Origin: DASVRZ01 sp038230215
GTDB taxonomy: Bacteria > Verrucomicrobiota > Verrucomicrobiia > Chthoniobacterales > DASVRZ01
DNA length: 64,000 nucleotides
Direction of reading: 5' to 3'
NCBI GenBank assembly: GCA_038230215.1
Contig: JBBRNR010000002.1
Location: forward strand, 333,436 to 397,435
Shown here: positions 57,901-63,867 of the stretch, piece by piece
Numbering within the stretch: position 1 is the first letter of the stretch
How the letters are laid out: every line of letters starts with the position of its first letter
The notes under the pieces: generated by a model
Seen by the model: the letters and a program-made list of their open reading frames with translations, nothing else
What the model was told of the DNA's origin: nothing
Databases searched by the model: none
Position numbers and translations under genes: made by a program

Positions 57901-59304
57901 GCGCAACATACGGATGTGACGGGGAGCTTCGTGCAGACCGCTGGCGGTGTGACTTTTGGAGAACTGGACTTCGCCCGAAGCGAGCTCGACCAATACTATC
58001 TCACTGGGACAGCCAAACTCGCGGGCGAGATGAATATTTCCCTCTTGAATCCGCAGTTGGTCCCTTCCGGTCATTTTCAAAAAGTGCTGTATTACGCCAG
58101 TCGTGGAGTCACTGATGACGGGATGTTCCTAACTACCGCACCATCGGTGGTGATTAACTACGACATTCTTTATCCGAACAAAGAAACAGCGGTGCTCGAT
58201 TTCAACGTCGACTTTTCGCTTGGCGGAGCTTTGGGACGCAACCTGCGTTCCGTGGGCGATTACATCAATCGCATTCAGAACGCCGGAAGCTCCAAAGCGT
58301 TGGCCGATACGATCATCAAGCTGCTCTACGACCCGACAATCCAAGCGTATAAGGAATCACTTTCGCAACTCGCTCCCGACATTTACGGCGAGCATCAGGC
58401 GGATTTGATTCGTGGTTCGGAACGTTTTGACCAACTGGCATACGAGGGTGGAAATTACCGATTCGATGCTCATGGACGCCTTCTCTGGTTCAACGTAGAA
58501 AACCAAGACACTCTGCATCATTCCTACGTGGATTACAAAGCGGTCCGGCAGACCGCAGAACGCGCTGCCGTCGGCATCGAGCAAGAGTTCGGTGATCGCT
58601 GGACCGCCGGTCTGGCGTTTTCCGTGGAGAAAAACGACGCTAGCGGTTACAACGGCCTCTGGACATCCCATGGAACAACCGAGCATTTAGGCGCGGTGCT
58701 GAAAAAACAGATCGGAGCGACGGAATTTGCCGGCATTGTTTCCTACAGTTGGAATCAAACAGATACCGAACGGCAGGGCCGGGTAACAACGCACTTTGCC
58801 ACGGACGTGACGCGGGACATCGAGGCATTCAACGCGATGCTTCGGGCCTCGCATGAATTCGATCTGCGTAGTTTCTATCTAAAGCCAATCATCGACGTCG
58901 GTTTTACCTACCTGATGACTAATGGAGCCACGGAAAAAAATGGCGGAGCCACCAGCCTGACGTTACGGAATTACGACGAAAGCCATTACTGGACCCGGCC
59001 AGCGCTGGAGTTCGGCAAAGTCTTCACCTTTACCGATCGATCCTACCTGCGAGCTTATGGCGTCATCGACTACCAGTATTATTTCCAAGGACGCGACACC
59101 TTCGTCAAAGCTGGCTTTACTGGCGCTCCGTCAGGAGTTTCGCCGATCAACGATCCGATTGAACTCGACTCATTCCTCGACGCCACCATCGGACTGGAAT
59201 ACGTCACGCGGAAAAATATCGGCTTTGGAATCGGTTACAGCAAAACCTTTGGCGATCATTACGATCGCGACTTGGTCAACGTGAAGTTCAGCGTGCCATT
59301 CTAA
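45988..59304 (+). CDS. Giant glycine-rich repeat autotransporter adhesin, 4438 aa
   Basis: One uninterrupted frame of 13.3 kb. Residues 1-34 form a signal peptide (hydrophobic SPTLALLCTGLSAFA). A non-repeated head follows to about residue 260. The passenger (about 260-3860) consists of some 55 units of about 66 residues, each carrying a form of GILAQSIGGGGGNGG followed by a beta-strand and a second glycine-rich turn such as SVGLGGNGG. A non-repeat stalk with FINRGLVSEYDGVKG and a helical linker (YKESLSQLAPDIYGEHQA) lead to a C-terminal autotransporter barrel (about 4160-4438) that ends in Phe (NVKFSVPF). I found no cysteine in the mature part. It would be exported by Sec, folded as a long beta-solenoid outside the cell, and anchored by the barrel. 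It is likely an adhesin or matrix component. The closest architecture I know is the AQSxGGGGG-type autotransporters of alphaproteobacteria. Confidence 0.93.
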   Translation: MNTVPRSFTVAGFRTQSFLSPTLALLCTGLSAFAANPDPSSTSTVGQAVHNPVTNTDTTVQELLVDPAGTPTAGNTAFVRTADGYAFLVKNVGEKIYNSDTPPIGFTVTAKNTGTKVATLDPDPVGGPTADFTYQEPYVDLQSQFNSTPAPSAPGSSDVVSGATGVRNVQTGAGGSNGRPGALVVPPTSGGNGAAGPAATVNNATTISTTNQIGIEAGSIGGNGGKGGNSYFSVFSGRDGGNGGAGGPVDVTNQTGVQVATTGDDAIGIYAYSRSGTAGNGGSGFAAPGGGTGGHSADGGSVNVNNLGNIITTGTSAYGIYGLSVSNNGGNGGSQWGLVGESGSGGFGGSGGSVTLTNGTTGTISTIGNFAHGIYAQSIGGSGGSSGTSGNLILSLQGSSDNGGNGGAVSVTNNGIIDTGGDDARGIFAQSIGGGGGSGGSSGGLIALGGSGSNGGSAGTVNVINSATGAIKTKGTRSDAIFAQSVGGSGGSGSDAGGLVAIGGSGSKAGDGRDVSVENYGSLSTEKDTARGIVAQSIGGGGGDGGSSGGMVSVGGSGDGGGTSGIVTVKNGGDIKTLGNEARGILAQSVGGGGGNGGSSGSIGLFAGVAIGGKGGAGGAGGNVALTLQGIDSNTASVIHTEGDRAGGLLGQSVGGGGGNGGGAVQVSVGFGGAASFAIGGQGGNGGQGGVVSLGNGGGLSIIETGGSDSTAAFLQSVGGGGGNGGYAVAVAVSGGPVSGSLSLAIGGKGAMGGIGGNINAGTFNGDGTLAGTGFDGSILTTGDRSAGFIAQSVGGGGGNGGLAVSGAGGGSLFFSGSIAIGLGGAGAGGGQGGDVLLGINGNIETQKASSTALLAQSVGGGGGNGGGSVAGSIAASAGGAASVSVGIGGNAGTGSKGGTVRLGTQSGTIKTGGQSSAGIVAQSVGGGGGNGGFNVSAGGSGAGGLAAAINVGLGGNGGGGGDGGLVTADLHSNVTTTGENSGAVLVQSVGGGGGNGGFNVSAGAAGAGGGAGAVSVGLGGSGATGGIGGTVIAKSTGIISTTNDRSSGIVVQSIGGGGGNGGFNISAGAAGAGVASGGVSVGLGGKAGAGNNAGDVTATTSGKVTTQGTDSAGIVAQSIGGGGGNGGFNVSGVGSGAGVGSAAISVGLGGNGGAGGNGKNVTLTVTNDVTTSGVRSGAVAAQSIGGGGGNGGFNISGAGSGAGVGSGSISVGLGGNGAGAGDGGLVNATATGDYITGADFSYGILAQSVGGGGGNGGFNISGGLSGGGVGSGGIAVGLGGSGGMAGNGGRSDTDRAVTLFANGSVFTDGISSAGIIAQSIGGGGGNGGYNISATLSGAGGGSGAVSVGLGGSGGSGGSGKGVFAQMTSDVATLKNDSGGILVQSVGGGGGNGGFNISGSLSGAGTGSGGISVGLGGNGGSGGRAGDIDSSSTGQIITLGDRSAGFVSQSIGGGGGSGGFNISGSLSGAGTGSGSISVGLGGDGGVGNIAGNVTALSTGQVWTFGLDSTGILAQSVGGGGGNGGYNISAGASAAGTGSGSVNVGLGGKGGAAANAGTVKLTVQNTVYTDKNRSYAVIGQSIGGGGGNGGFNISASATGAGAGSGAVSVGLGGNGAGGGNGGAVTVTTSDFIQTKGNQSGGILAQSVGGGGGNGGYNVSAAGSGAGTGSAAVSVGLGGSGAGGGDGSTVDLTVTNSVLTAGNTSPGIVAQSVGGGGGNGGFDVSASGSGAGTGSGAVSVSLGGSAGTGGNAERVTSSVTGNITTSGDNSGGLLAQSVGGGGGNGGFSVSAAISGAGTASGAVAVGLGGSGGSGGHSGDVTSTLTGDVSTGGKDASGIIAQSLGGGGGNGGIAVSGSISAAQTASGAVSVSIGGTGGGGGYAGTVKNTVTGNVTAIEENSGGILAQSLGGGGGNGGISVSGSLSLANTASGAVSVGVGGAGGGGGAAGEVTNKVTGITMTEGNNGFGIAAQSIGGGGGNGGLNVSGALSLAKTASGAIAVGIGGVGGDGGDAANVTNTVSGYVQTLGDNATGILAQSAGGGGGNGGINISSTLTAAQTGSGGVAVGVGGFGGSGGVGKNVINNVTGGTVTTGSHSDGIVAQSLGGGGGNGAINVTAAVNLSKENGGALGVGIGGFGGDGGNSGDVTSTIATTVAHNTIATLGDNSSAIIAQSLAGGGGNGGVNVTGVVNLTGKNGAAIGVGVGGFGGGAGNAGNVVLGVTGPVSTQGNDSHGLLAQSIGGGGGNGGTNVTGALAMTSSSGGSSKAVAASIGIGGFGGDGGTAGNVDVTYTGTIVAQPRVLVPDFTDPITNVFTPAHLELKEGTGSHGIAAQSIGGGGGNGAVNVSAGISYARGDGDGYGIVVGVGGFGGKGGNAGNVGVIVNGNESISSYGAAHSGILAQSVGGGGGNGGTNVSGGIVSDSPLIVGVGGFGADAGTAGNVNVTASTNVFASAADSKDFSSAGILAQSLGGGGGNGGLNVSGGVSLNKAANVPSITVGVGGFGGAGSTSGNVTVNQTGNAVTSGNWIHGVMAQSIAGGGGNGGLNVSGEINFADSENSGGKKDLTIVAGIGGNGGTGANAGNVSLTQNGIVSTKGDNARGVAAQSIGGGGGTGGMNVTGILAKKSSPVSVGVGGSGSGGGNAGSASVFRGLSGSPTSIVSTDGKGAYGIEATSIGGGGGDAGMNVIAAVSKAGDDDTAAGFEAQIAIGGAGGEAGNGGAARVENYSVITTAQDNSHGIISQSIGGGGGNANVNFATTYEDKNDKNMGFNLAIGGAPGDGGSGSTSDVIQVGDIETQGSNSYGILSQSIGGGGGNATLNSISSKNDGGKLTISLGRMGGMGGTGADVSLSSDGNVITHGDSSFGMLAQSVGNGGGNSSTISITADAPKKEDDKPAQSFALSVGLEGGSGGSAGMVNLIAKGTVTTDGHGAHAIFAQSVGGGGGNGGSADTFGTTKAPTAALSLGGKGGSGGVSGNVSVTNSAIVHTKGEGALGIIAQSIGGGGGTGGMARTGGAKALSDGATVSVGGNGGTGMKSGNVDVANSGIIVTDGLSSHGVLAQSIAGGGGNAGMTLNSILSDTKDAAKRLAVSVGGSGGDGAVSGTVNVVNTGGIGTNSANAVGIFAQSIGGGGGNSDNVMTGIANGMGGGNTYSMGIGGSGGTGGAAGAVTVSNIAGIDPNSGRIETMGDRSYGVLAMSVGGGGGTGSVTETTQNVTGVTETSNSKSYSLSLGGAGGDGGTGGAVVVNNSGTITTHGIQAHGILAESIGGGGGNGGMSVAGEKAIGTKSSDTSPTAEKAVALSIGGSGGTGNKGGDVTVNNTGGIEVFGEKAYGIYAQSVGGGGGDGGMSIVTSGDLKKNPQTDLKGSSSQLSLGGAGGDGADSGNVLIQHDGNIISHGDNSYGIFAQSVSGGGGNVGLAEKNPAWMAGDFDISTLIGGQSGSNGIAGTVTINTKGTITMLGKNSFAQLGQSINGGGGNVDLFLDFSQHAVELGDNGVAVPPGPGTAEDSKVLLQSKVKLGSESQINSTGSAILSTHVGDLVTQGESSVGSLIQSIGGGGGNHTSDVKVDSNAIVNLTLSLGGKDSANNSGGAVNLDRAGNILTTGSRSPGSVVQSIGGGGGNLAASVTRVPAPTLPKFKPAFAKISNFAPLMMIPVPPGMTTANATLGADNGTLSNGGDMLVSNAGDVQTTGKNSYALLVQSIGGGGGKLDLTGFDSAKIALGGTNGSSGNGGEIALTNTGNIMTSGPRSNGIIAQSIGGGGGAVFTDTTAKRIKLQLRNGNTGNGGNVLLNQQGNVQVDGTDSIGILLQSIGGGGGTVDRIFSDTAGGAGNSGAVTLLLKGDVAANGFHGTGIFAQSRSMGGQGDILISSAKDHFIYAGPKGVAVQISGGNQNEFINRGLVSEYDGVKGWSVIGGYRRDMVDNYGTMIGQVDLGKSINGFTNHSGATLIPGPLFLLGSPKNLLLNDGVMITGGANNAQHTDVTGSFVQTAGGVTFGELDFARSELDQYYLTGTAKLAGEMNISLLNPQLVPSGHFQKVLYYASRGVTDDGMFLTTAPSVVINYDILYPNKETAVLDFNVDFSLGGALGRNLRSVGDYINRIQNAGSSKALADTIIKLLYDPTIQAYKESLSQLAPDIYGEHQADLIRGSERFDQLAYEGGNYRFDAHGRLLWFNVENQDTLHHSYVDYKAVRQTAERAAVGIEQEFGDRWTAGLAFSVEKNDASGYNGLWTSHGTTEHLGAVLKKQIGATEFAGIVSYSWNQTDTERQGRVTTHFATDVTRDIEAFNAMLRASHEFDLRSFYLKPIIDVGFTYLMTNGATEKNGGATSLTLRNYDESHYWTRPALEFGKVFTFTDRSYLRAYGVIDYQYYFQGRDTFVKAGFTGAPSGVSPINDPIELDSFLDATIGLEYVTRKNIGFGIGYSKTFGDHYDRDLVNVKFSVPF
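46770..57560 (+). repeat. Coding repeat array, about 55 units averaging 198 bases
   Basis: Fifty-three units with a clear QS-(V/I/L)-GGGGG-type core can be followed from about 47113 to 57391, a mean spacing near 198 bases; degenerate units flank them. Central units (about 48.7-51.4 kb) share the extended pattern GGGGGNGGFNxSxxxSGAGxGSGxxSVGLGG and are the most alike. Units beyond 53.8 kb diverge in length and in the residues after the core. Synonymous codons differ widely between units. Confidence 0.92.
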
Positions 59305-59788
59305 AAGGTTGATTAGACCATAAGAAAAACGGCTGCTCACGCACGAATACGAATCAATGGATAAGTTTGAAAAACCTTCCAAGAGAGTGCCGCTGCCCAG
59401 ACTTGAACTCTACAGGCGGCACATCTCACGGGGTTTTCAGTCCGTGCACAGCAATTCCCCTGCCCCGTTTTTTTGACGCCCGGTTTCGAGTGCTCTGTTG
59501 GAGGATGAACACTGCTCGATAAAATCAGTGATCTCAACGAAGTGGTGAATTCAATCTTTCATCATCCCGTCGTGACACCCACCGACCCTTTAGTATTCGT
59601 ATTCATGATGATTAAGTCGGTCGTGCACTTCCTTGCCATTCGACTCTGACACTTTTTTACATTTAATGGTGCTCAGATCACTCTTCTGCTCCACCAAAAA
59701 ACTGCCGCGTATCGGTCTTATTACGTTTTATGACGCACGACCTAATGCAGGTAGCCCTAGCAGGTAAATTCAACGGATTCGCATCCCC
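59305..59788. other. 484-base gap after the autotransporter gene
   Basis: Apart from the tRNA-like relic at its start, no gene is visible. The region contains no obvious terminator with a T-run behind the autotransporter stop. The left part overlaps two hairpins (GTGCCGC/GCGGCAC and CACGG/CCGTG) that belong to the relic. Confidence 0.4.
59388..59464 (-). pseudogene. Decayed class II tRNA-like sequence, tRNA-Leu-like
   Basis: Read on the minus strand, GGAATTG, then GCACGGACTGAAAACCCCGTGAGATG, then AGAGTTCAAGTCT and finally CAGCGGCA follow the order D-arm, anticodon arm, T-arm, acceptor of a leucine tRNA. The anticodon stem has lost a base, the anticodon would be GAA, the T-stem is mismatched, the matching 5' acceptor strand GCCGCTG is absent and no CCA is present. 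It is therefore not expected to function. Confidence 0.4.
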
Positions 59789-60850
59789 TCAGTCACCCAA
59801 ATTTCCTAATTGAGGCGGCGCAACCGGAGAAGGAGTGGGAGTCGCAGGAACTGTCGGAGCCACGTCCACAGCGTCAATATGCACCACCATCCCCTTGGTC
59901 ACCATGCCAGCGAAACGCGAGGCGTCCCAGTTTGCCAAACGAATGCAACCGTGGCTCCCCGTGCGTCCGATATTGTCAGGGCTGTTCGTGCCGTGAACGC
60001 CCACGCCGCGTTTGTTCAATCCGCACCAGAGCACGCCGACCGGGCAGTTAGGTCCGGCTGGAATCTCGTAGGATTCACCCGTGGAAACGCCGTTGTTCAG
60101 CACGCCTTTGTTCCAGCGATACCACGGCATGGTGGCGATTCCGACGATGTGAAACGTGCCTTTAGGAGCTGGATGATTCGCCGCGCCGGGGGTTATGGGA
60201 AAGGCCGCGAGGAGTTTGTCACCGTCGCGCAGTTCTAGCATTTTGTTAATCGTGTCGATGTGAATCGAGCGTGTGGCGAATTCCGGGATTGAGGGAAGGC
60301 TGGCGACCTCCTTCATGTCCTCAATCAGAAACGGGGCCACGTTTGGCACGCGAATCACTTCGCCCGCCTTGAGCGTGGCCATGCTGCGATCCTTGTTAAG
60401 TGTTAGCAAAAACTCGGGATCGGAATGGAATTTCTCCCCTAAAAATTCGAGGATGCTCGTGTAAGGCATCCGCTTCAGCTTGGCCTGTTCTTGAGGAGTC
60501 TTCGGAATCTCTCCAACTTGTTTAAAGTCCTCTGGGCGCAACGTATAGCTTGTGTAAATTGGATTGATCTGGAGTAGATCGGGAATGGATTCCCATTTGC
60601 CGTCCACGTTCAAGCCGCTGGCTTTCTGGAAGCGATTGAGGGCTTTCCCGGTGAACTCGCCCCAGCGACCGTCGATTTTGCCCGGTCCGAAATTGCGTTG
60701 ATCGAGATAAATCTGCAGCCGCGTGATCAGTTCGCGTTCACGCACCGGTTCGGCGCGCATGACTTGCAACTCGGGTGGTGGCGCGGACACGGGTGCTACT
60801 TGCGCAAACAAAGGGCTGACGGCGAAAAACAGGAAGAGGAAAGAACGCAT
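59789..60850 (-). CDS. L,D-transpeptidase (YkuD) with peptidoglycan-binding domain
   Basis: The protein has 353 aa from the ATG at 60850, which gives a proper signal peptide (MRSFLFLFFAVSPLFAQ); the upstream start at 60895 adds 15 residues and overlaps the next gene. An N-terminal PG_binding_1 domain (about 35-80, GKIDGRWGEFTGKALNRFQ) is followed by a linker with a LysM-like stretch (about 130-180). The C-terminal YkuD domain has the catalytic HGTNSPDNIGRTGSHGCIRL signature with Cys near residue 299. It forms 3-3 cross-links or attaches proteins to peptidoglycan in the periplasm. It follows the dehydrogenase gene by 37 bases. Confidence 0.93.
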   Translation of the reverse strand: MRSFLFLFFAVSPLFAQVAPVSAPPPELQVMRAEPVRERELITRLQIYLDQRNFGPGKIDGRWGEFTGKALNRFQKASGLNVDGKWESIPDLLQINPIYTSYTLRPEDFKQVGEIPKTPQEQAKLKRMPYTSILEFLGEKFHSDPEFLLTLNKDRSMATLKAGEVIRVPNVAPFLIEDMKEVASLPSIPEFATRSIHIDTINKMLELRDGDKLLAAFPITPGAANHPAPKGTFHIVGIATMPWYRWNKGVLNNGVSTGESYEIPAGPNCPVGVLWCGLNKRGVGVHGTNSPDNIGRTGSHGCIRLANWDASRFAGMVTKGMVVHIDAVDVAPTVPATPTPSPVAPPQLGNLGD

Positions 60851-60887
60851 AGGTGGCAAGGAGCGGAACAATAAAGAGGCGGAGGAT

Positions 60888-62282
60888 TTAGGCAACTTGA
60901 TCTGCGATTTCTTCTGCGGGATACGTCCAGATCTCGGCGAGAGTCGGATGGTAATGCGGCATTTTTGCGATGTCGGCCGCAGTGCCGTGAAAATGCATCA
61001 CCGCGACGATCTCATGAATTAAGCTGCTCGCTTCCGGTCCGAAGACGCTTGCGCCGATGATTTCGCCCGAGTTCCGCAAAGCGATGAGTTTTACAAAACC
61101 ATCGGACTCGCCCATCACGAGCGACTTACCGTGGTCGTCAAACGGATGACAGGCTATGAGAACATCAAGGTCTTTCTCACGAGCCTCCTCCTCAGTGAGC
61201 CCGATCTGGGCCAGCTCGGGATGGGTAAAGAGCACGAACAATTTGCTGCGATAATCCATTACTTCCAGACTCGAATCATTCTTCAAAAGTCGGATCACAT
61301 TGCGCACCGCGACCTCCGCCTGCTGGATGGCTAGGTGGACAATTTCATAGGGTCCGGCCACATCACCCGCGCTAAAAATATGATCCTGATTCGTCTGCTG
61401 CGTCGGGCGAATCAGCCCCGCTTGCACCCCGGCTTTTTCCAAGCCCAGCGTGTCGAGTTTGGGGCGTCGGCCAAGCGCGTAGAAAATCTCCTCCGCCTCG
61501 ATCTCCTGCCGTGCGTCGCCCTGCGAGTAAGCCACTTTTTTTCCATTTGCGTCGCGTCCAGCAGATTCGAGTGTAACTCCCGTGTGAATTTTGATCCCGC
61601 GTTTCTCCAGCGCTTTGCGCAAGGCATCGGACACTTGAAAATCCGAGCCACGGAGCAGATGCGCACTCCTCTGCAAAATCGTCACGCGGCTCCCGAGCGC
61701 GTTGTAATAATGGGCAAACTCCAGCCCGATTGCGCCCGCGCCGAGCACGATCACCGACGCAGGGACGTGCGGATTCTTCAACAACGTATCACTGTGCTGA
61801 AAACCCGTTTCCATCAGACCTGGCAACGTAGGCGGCTTCAATTCCGACCCTGTCGCCACCAGAAAATAACTCGCCGTCACCCGTCGCCCAGCCTCTGGAC
61901 CGGTAGTGATTTCCACCGTGCGCTCATCTACAAACGCGGTGTAGCCGTGAATAAACGGAAATCGTCCACTCATGATCTGGCCGCGGCGATAATCTGCAAA
62001 CTCGCCGATCCAGCGATCCTTCCGCGCCATCAGTTCTGCCATGTTGATCGTTGCATTCTCCACCGAAATGCCAAATTCCCCGCTTTCCCTCACCTGCTGA
62101 AAACGCTGTGCCCCGGCCAATAGCGCCTTGCTCGGCATGCAGCCGCGCAAAATGCAGAGCCCTCCGAGTTCTTCAGCGCCGTCGATCAGACCGACCTTTA
62201 ATCCCATCTTGTGAGCCAGCGCCGCCCCGTTGTAGCCCGCGCTTCCGGCGCCAATGATGATCAGGTCGAATTCGGGTGACAT
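60888..62282 (-). CDS. Dihydrolipoamide dehydrogenase-like flavoprotein disulfide reductase
   Basis: This 464-aa protein has FAD loop GAGSAGYNGA (11-20) and redox-active Cys43-Cys48 in GGLCILRGCMPSK. The NAD-binding domain has VLGAGAIGLEFA; FSAGDVAG is the second FAD motif. The dimer interface carries the catalytic His-Glu in HYHPTLAEIW near the C-terminus. Mercuric reductase and SthA belong to the same family. The lack of an HMA domain and C-terminal cysteine pair argues against mercuric reductase. No 2-oxo acid dehydrogenase genes are adjacent. Confidence 0.87.
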   Translation of the reverse strand: MSPEFDLIIIGAGSAGYNGAALAHKMGLKVGLIDGAEELGGLCILRGCMPSKALLAGAQRFQQVRESGEFGISVENATINMAELMARKDRWIGEFADYRRGQIMSGRFPFIHGYTAFVDERTVEITTGPEAGRRVTASYFLVATGSELKPPTLPGLMETGFQHSDTLLKNPHVPASVIVLGAGAIGLEFAHYYNALGSRVTILQRSAHLLRGSDFQVSDALRKALEKRGIKIHTGVTLESAGRDANGKKVAYSQGDARQEIEAEEIFYALGRRPKLDTLGLEKAGVQAGLIRPTQQTNQDHIFSAGDVAGPYEIVHLAIQQAEVAVRNVIRLLKNDSSLEVMDYRSKLFVLFTHPELAQIGLTEEEAREKDLDVLIACHPFDDHGKSLVMGESDGFVKLIALRNSGEIIGASVFGPEASSLIHEIVAVMHFHGTAADIAKMPHYHPTLAEIWTYPAEEIADQVA

Positions 62283-62376
62283 GTTTCTCGCAACTTAGGG
62301 CAAAAAGCGCGAACCGCAAAAGGCCAACCGGGAAATAGATGCGGCTTTTCACGCCGCTCTCGCGTATGACGTTTCT

Positions 62377-63174
62377 ATGAAACCCATCTCTTTTCTCGTC
62401 CTCCTCGCCTGCGCCGCTCTCTCTAGCACCCAGGCTAAGCTTGTCACCCAGACCGTCGCCTATGAGCATAATGGAACCCAACTGAAAGGTTACCTCGCCT
62501 ACGACGACGCCAAAGTCACTCCCGGAAAAACACCCGGCGTCCTCCTCATTCACGAATGGTGGGGGCTCAATGATTACGCCAAAAGTCGCGCCAACCAGCT
62601 TGCCGAGTTGGGTTACGTCGCCTTCGCCGCCGACATGTATGGCAGGGGCGTGACCACCGAAGATCCGAAAAAAGCGGGCGAACTGGCCGGGCCTTTCTAC
62701 GGTAAACCGCTGATGGCCGAGCGTGCCCAAGCCGGGCTCGATCAGTTGAAGAAAAACTCCTCCGTCGATCCCGCGAAACTCGCCGCCATCGGCTTCTGCT
62801 TCGGCGGCTCTACCGTCCAGGCGCTGGCTTATAGCGGCGCACCACTCGTCGGCATCGTTAGCTTCCATGGTGGCCCCGTCCCCGCTCCCCTCGAGACCGC
62901 CGGTCAAGTGAAAACGCATTTTCTTCTGCTCAATGGCGCAATCGATCCGATGGTTCCCGCCACCGCCAAGGCCGACCTCGAAAAATCATTGGAAGCCGCC
63001 AAGATTGATTATCAATCCATCGACTACTCAGGTGCACTCCACGCTTTTACCAATCCCGGCGCTGACAAACTCGCCACCGAGGCTGGCATGACTGGCAAGA
63101 TCGGCTACAACAACACTGCTGCCGAGAGGAGTTGGAAGCAAATGCAGATTTTCTTCGACGAGATTCTGAAGTAA
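62377..63174 (+). CDS. Dienelactone hydrolase family protein, secreted
   Basis: This 265-aa alpha/beta hydrolase has a signal peptide (1-20, ending STQA). The catalytic triad is Cys141 in GFCFGGS, Asp190 in NGAIDPMV and His222 in ALHAFTNP. Glu60 in IHEWWGL is the residue that activates the nucleophile in dienelactone hydrolases. Substrate is unknown; periplasmic DLH-like proteins cleave various esters. It diverges from the dehydrogenase gene with 94 bases between them. Confidence 0.9.
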   Translation: MKPISFLVLLACAALSSTQAKLVTQTVAYEHNGTQLKGYLAYDDAKVTPGKTPGVLLIHEWWGLNDYAKSRANQLAELGYVAFAADMYGRGVTTEDPKKAGELAGPFYGKPLMAERAQAGLDQLKKNSSVDPAKLAAIGFCFGGSTVQALAYSGAPLVGIVSFHGGPVPAPLETAGQVKTHFLLLNGAIDPMVPATAKADLEKSLEAAKIDYQSIDYSGALHAFTNPGADKLATEAGMTGKIGYNNTAAERSWKQMQIFFDEILK

Positions 63175-63867
63175 CCGACCAAACAACGAAGTGTCTTGCT
63201 GGGAACTTTCTGTAATCACTCCATCGTAGACCAGCCGCCTCGACAGGTAAATCACCGCATCATTATTTGACGCGTTCTCACGGAGCCAGGTTTCATTCAT
63301 AAACTCAAGCTCTTTGTCGCCGTCAGGTGCCATCAAAATCTCTTCACCAGACCTACCGCACTTAAAGGCAAGCCCGTTCATTGGAAGGGAGGCTAGCAAC
63401 CCTACGCCAGGCCGGATGCCAGACTCCCGCCAACACCCAGCACGTGCCCCGGCCTGCCAGATCTCGCTTCCGAGGCGACCACCGCCACGATTGGGGAGTT
63501 TGGGCGCGGGCGAAGTTTGAAGGTTTGAGAGTCTGAAAGTTGTGAGATAGCCAGACCTTTCTTTTTTCCTAGCTGTTTTCCCGCTGCCGCGAAGCGGACA
63601 GCTAGGAGGAAGAAGATTTACCTTTCGCTCTCCATCTCTCGAACCCGCCCCAGCCCAAAACCTACTTGCGGCGACGAACCAAGCCCCCGGATAAAACGGG
63701 CTTGTGAGTCGCCGCAACACGACGGTTGGTCGTGGCAAGGTTAGCAGCCGTCGAGACAGGCGCGAAAGATGCACCCGGTTTGTTAGCATCTTGCGAACCG
63801 AAGCGCTAAGGCGCGCTGAGATAAACTGGCTTGCAGCAAGCCAGCCCGTCGGAAACGGGCCCCGCTG
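63175..63867. other. Hairpin-rich right-end region without a convincing gene
   Basis: About 690 bases with no supported gene. Long antisense-type open frames exist on the minus strand but overlap the dienelactone hydrolase gene and show no domain. Several inverted repeats are present: TCCTAGCTGT/ACAGCTAGGA around 63567-63607, CTGGCTTG/CAAGCCAG at 63826-63844, and GCCCGT/ACGGGC at 63844-63860. Confidence 0.45.
63567..63607. repeat. REP-like 10-bp inverted repeat with inner 5-bp stem
   Basis: TCCTAGCTGT (63567-63576) is exactly inverted as ACAGCTAGGA (63598-63607). Inside it CCGCT (63581-63585) pairs with AGCGG (63593-63597) around GCCGCGA. The two-level stem resembles REP/BIME elements. Only one copy was seen in the window. 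Confidence 0.55.

Noticed and set aside
46105..58828. Many long open frames on the minus strand, up to 440 codons, rich in Pro, Ser and Ala
   Set aside because: They mirror the GGN-rich repeats of the autotransporter, have no ribosome sites or domains, and switch frame with the repeat period.
45624..59470. Island integrated at tRNA-His with flanking attachment repeats
   Set aside because: No copy of the tRNA-His 3' end was found near the relic at 59.4 kb, and no integrase gene lies between.
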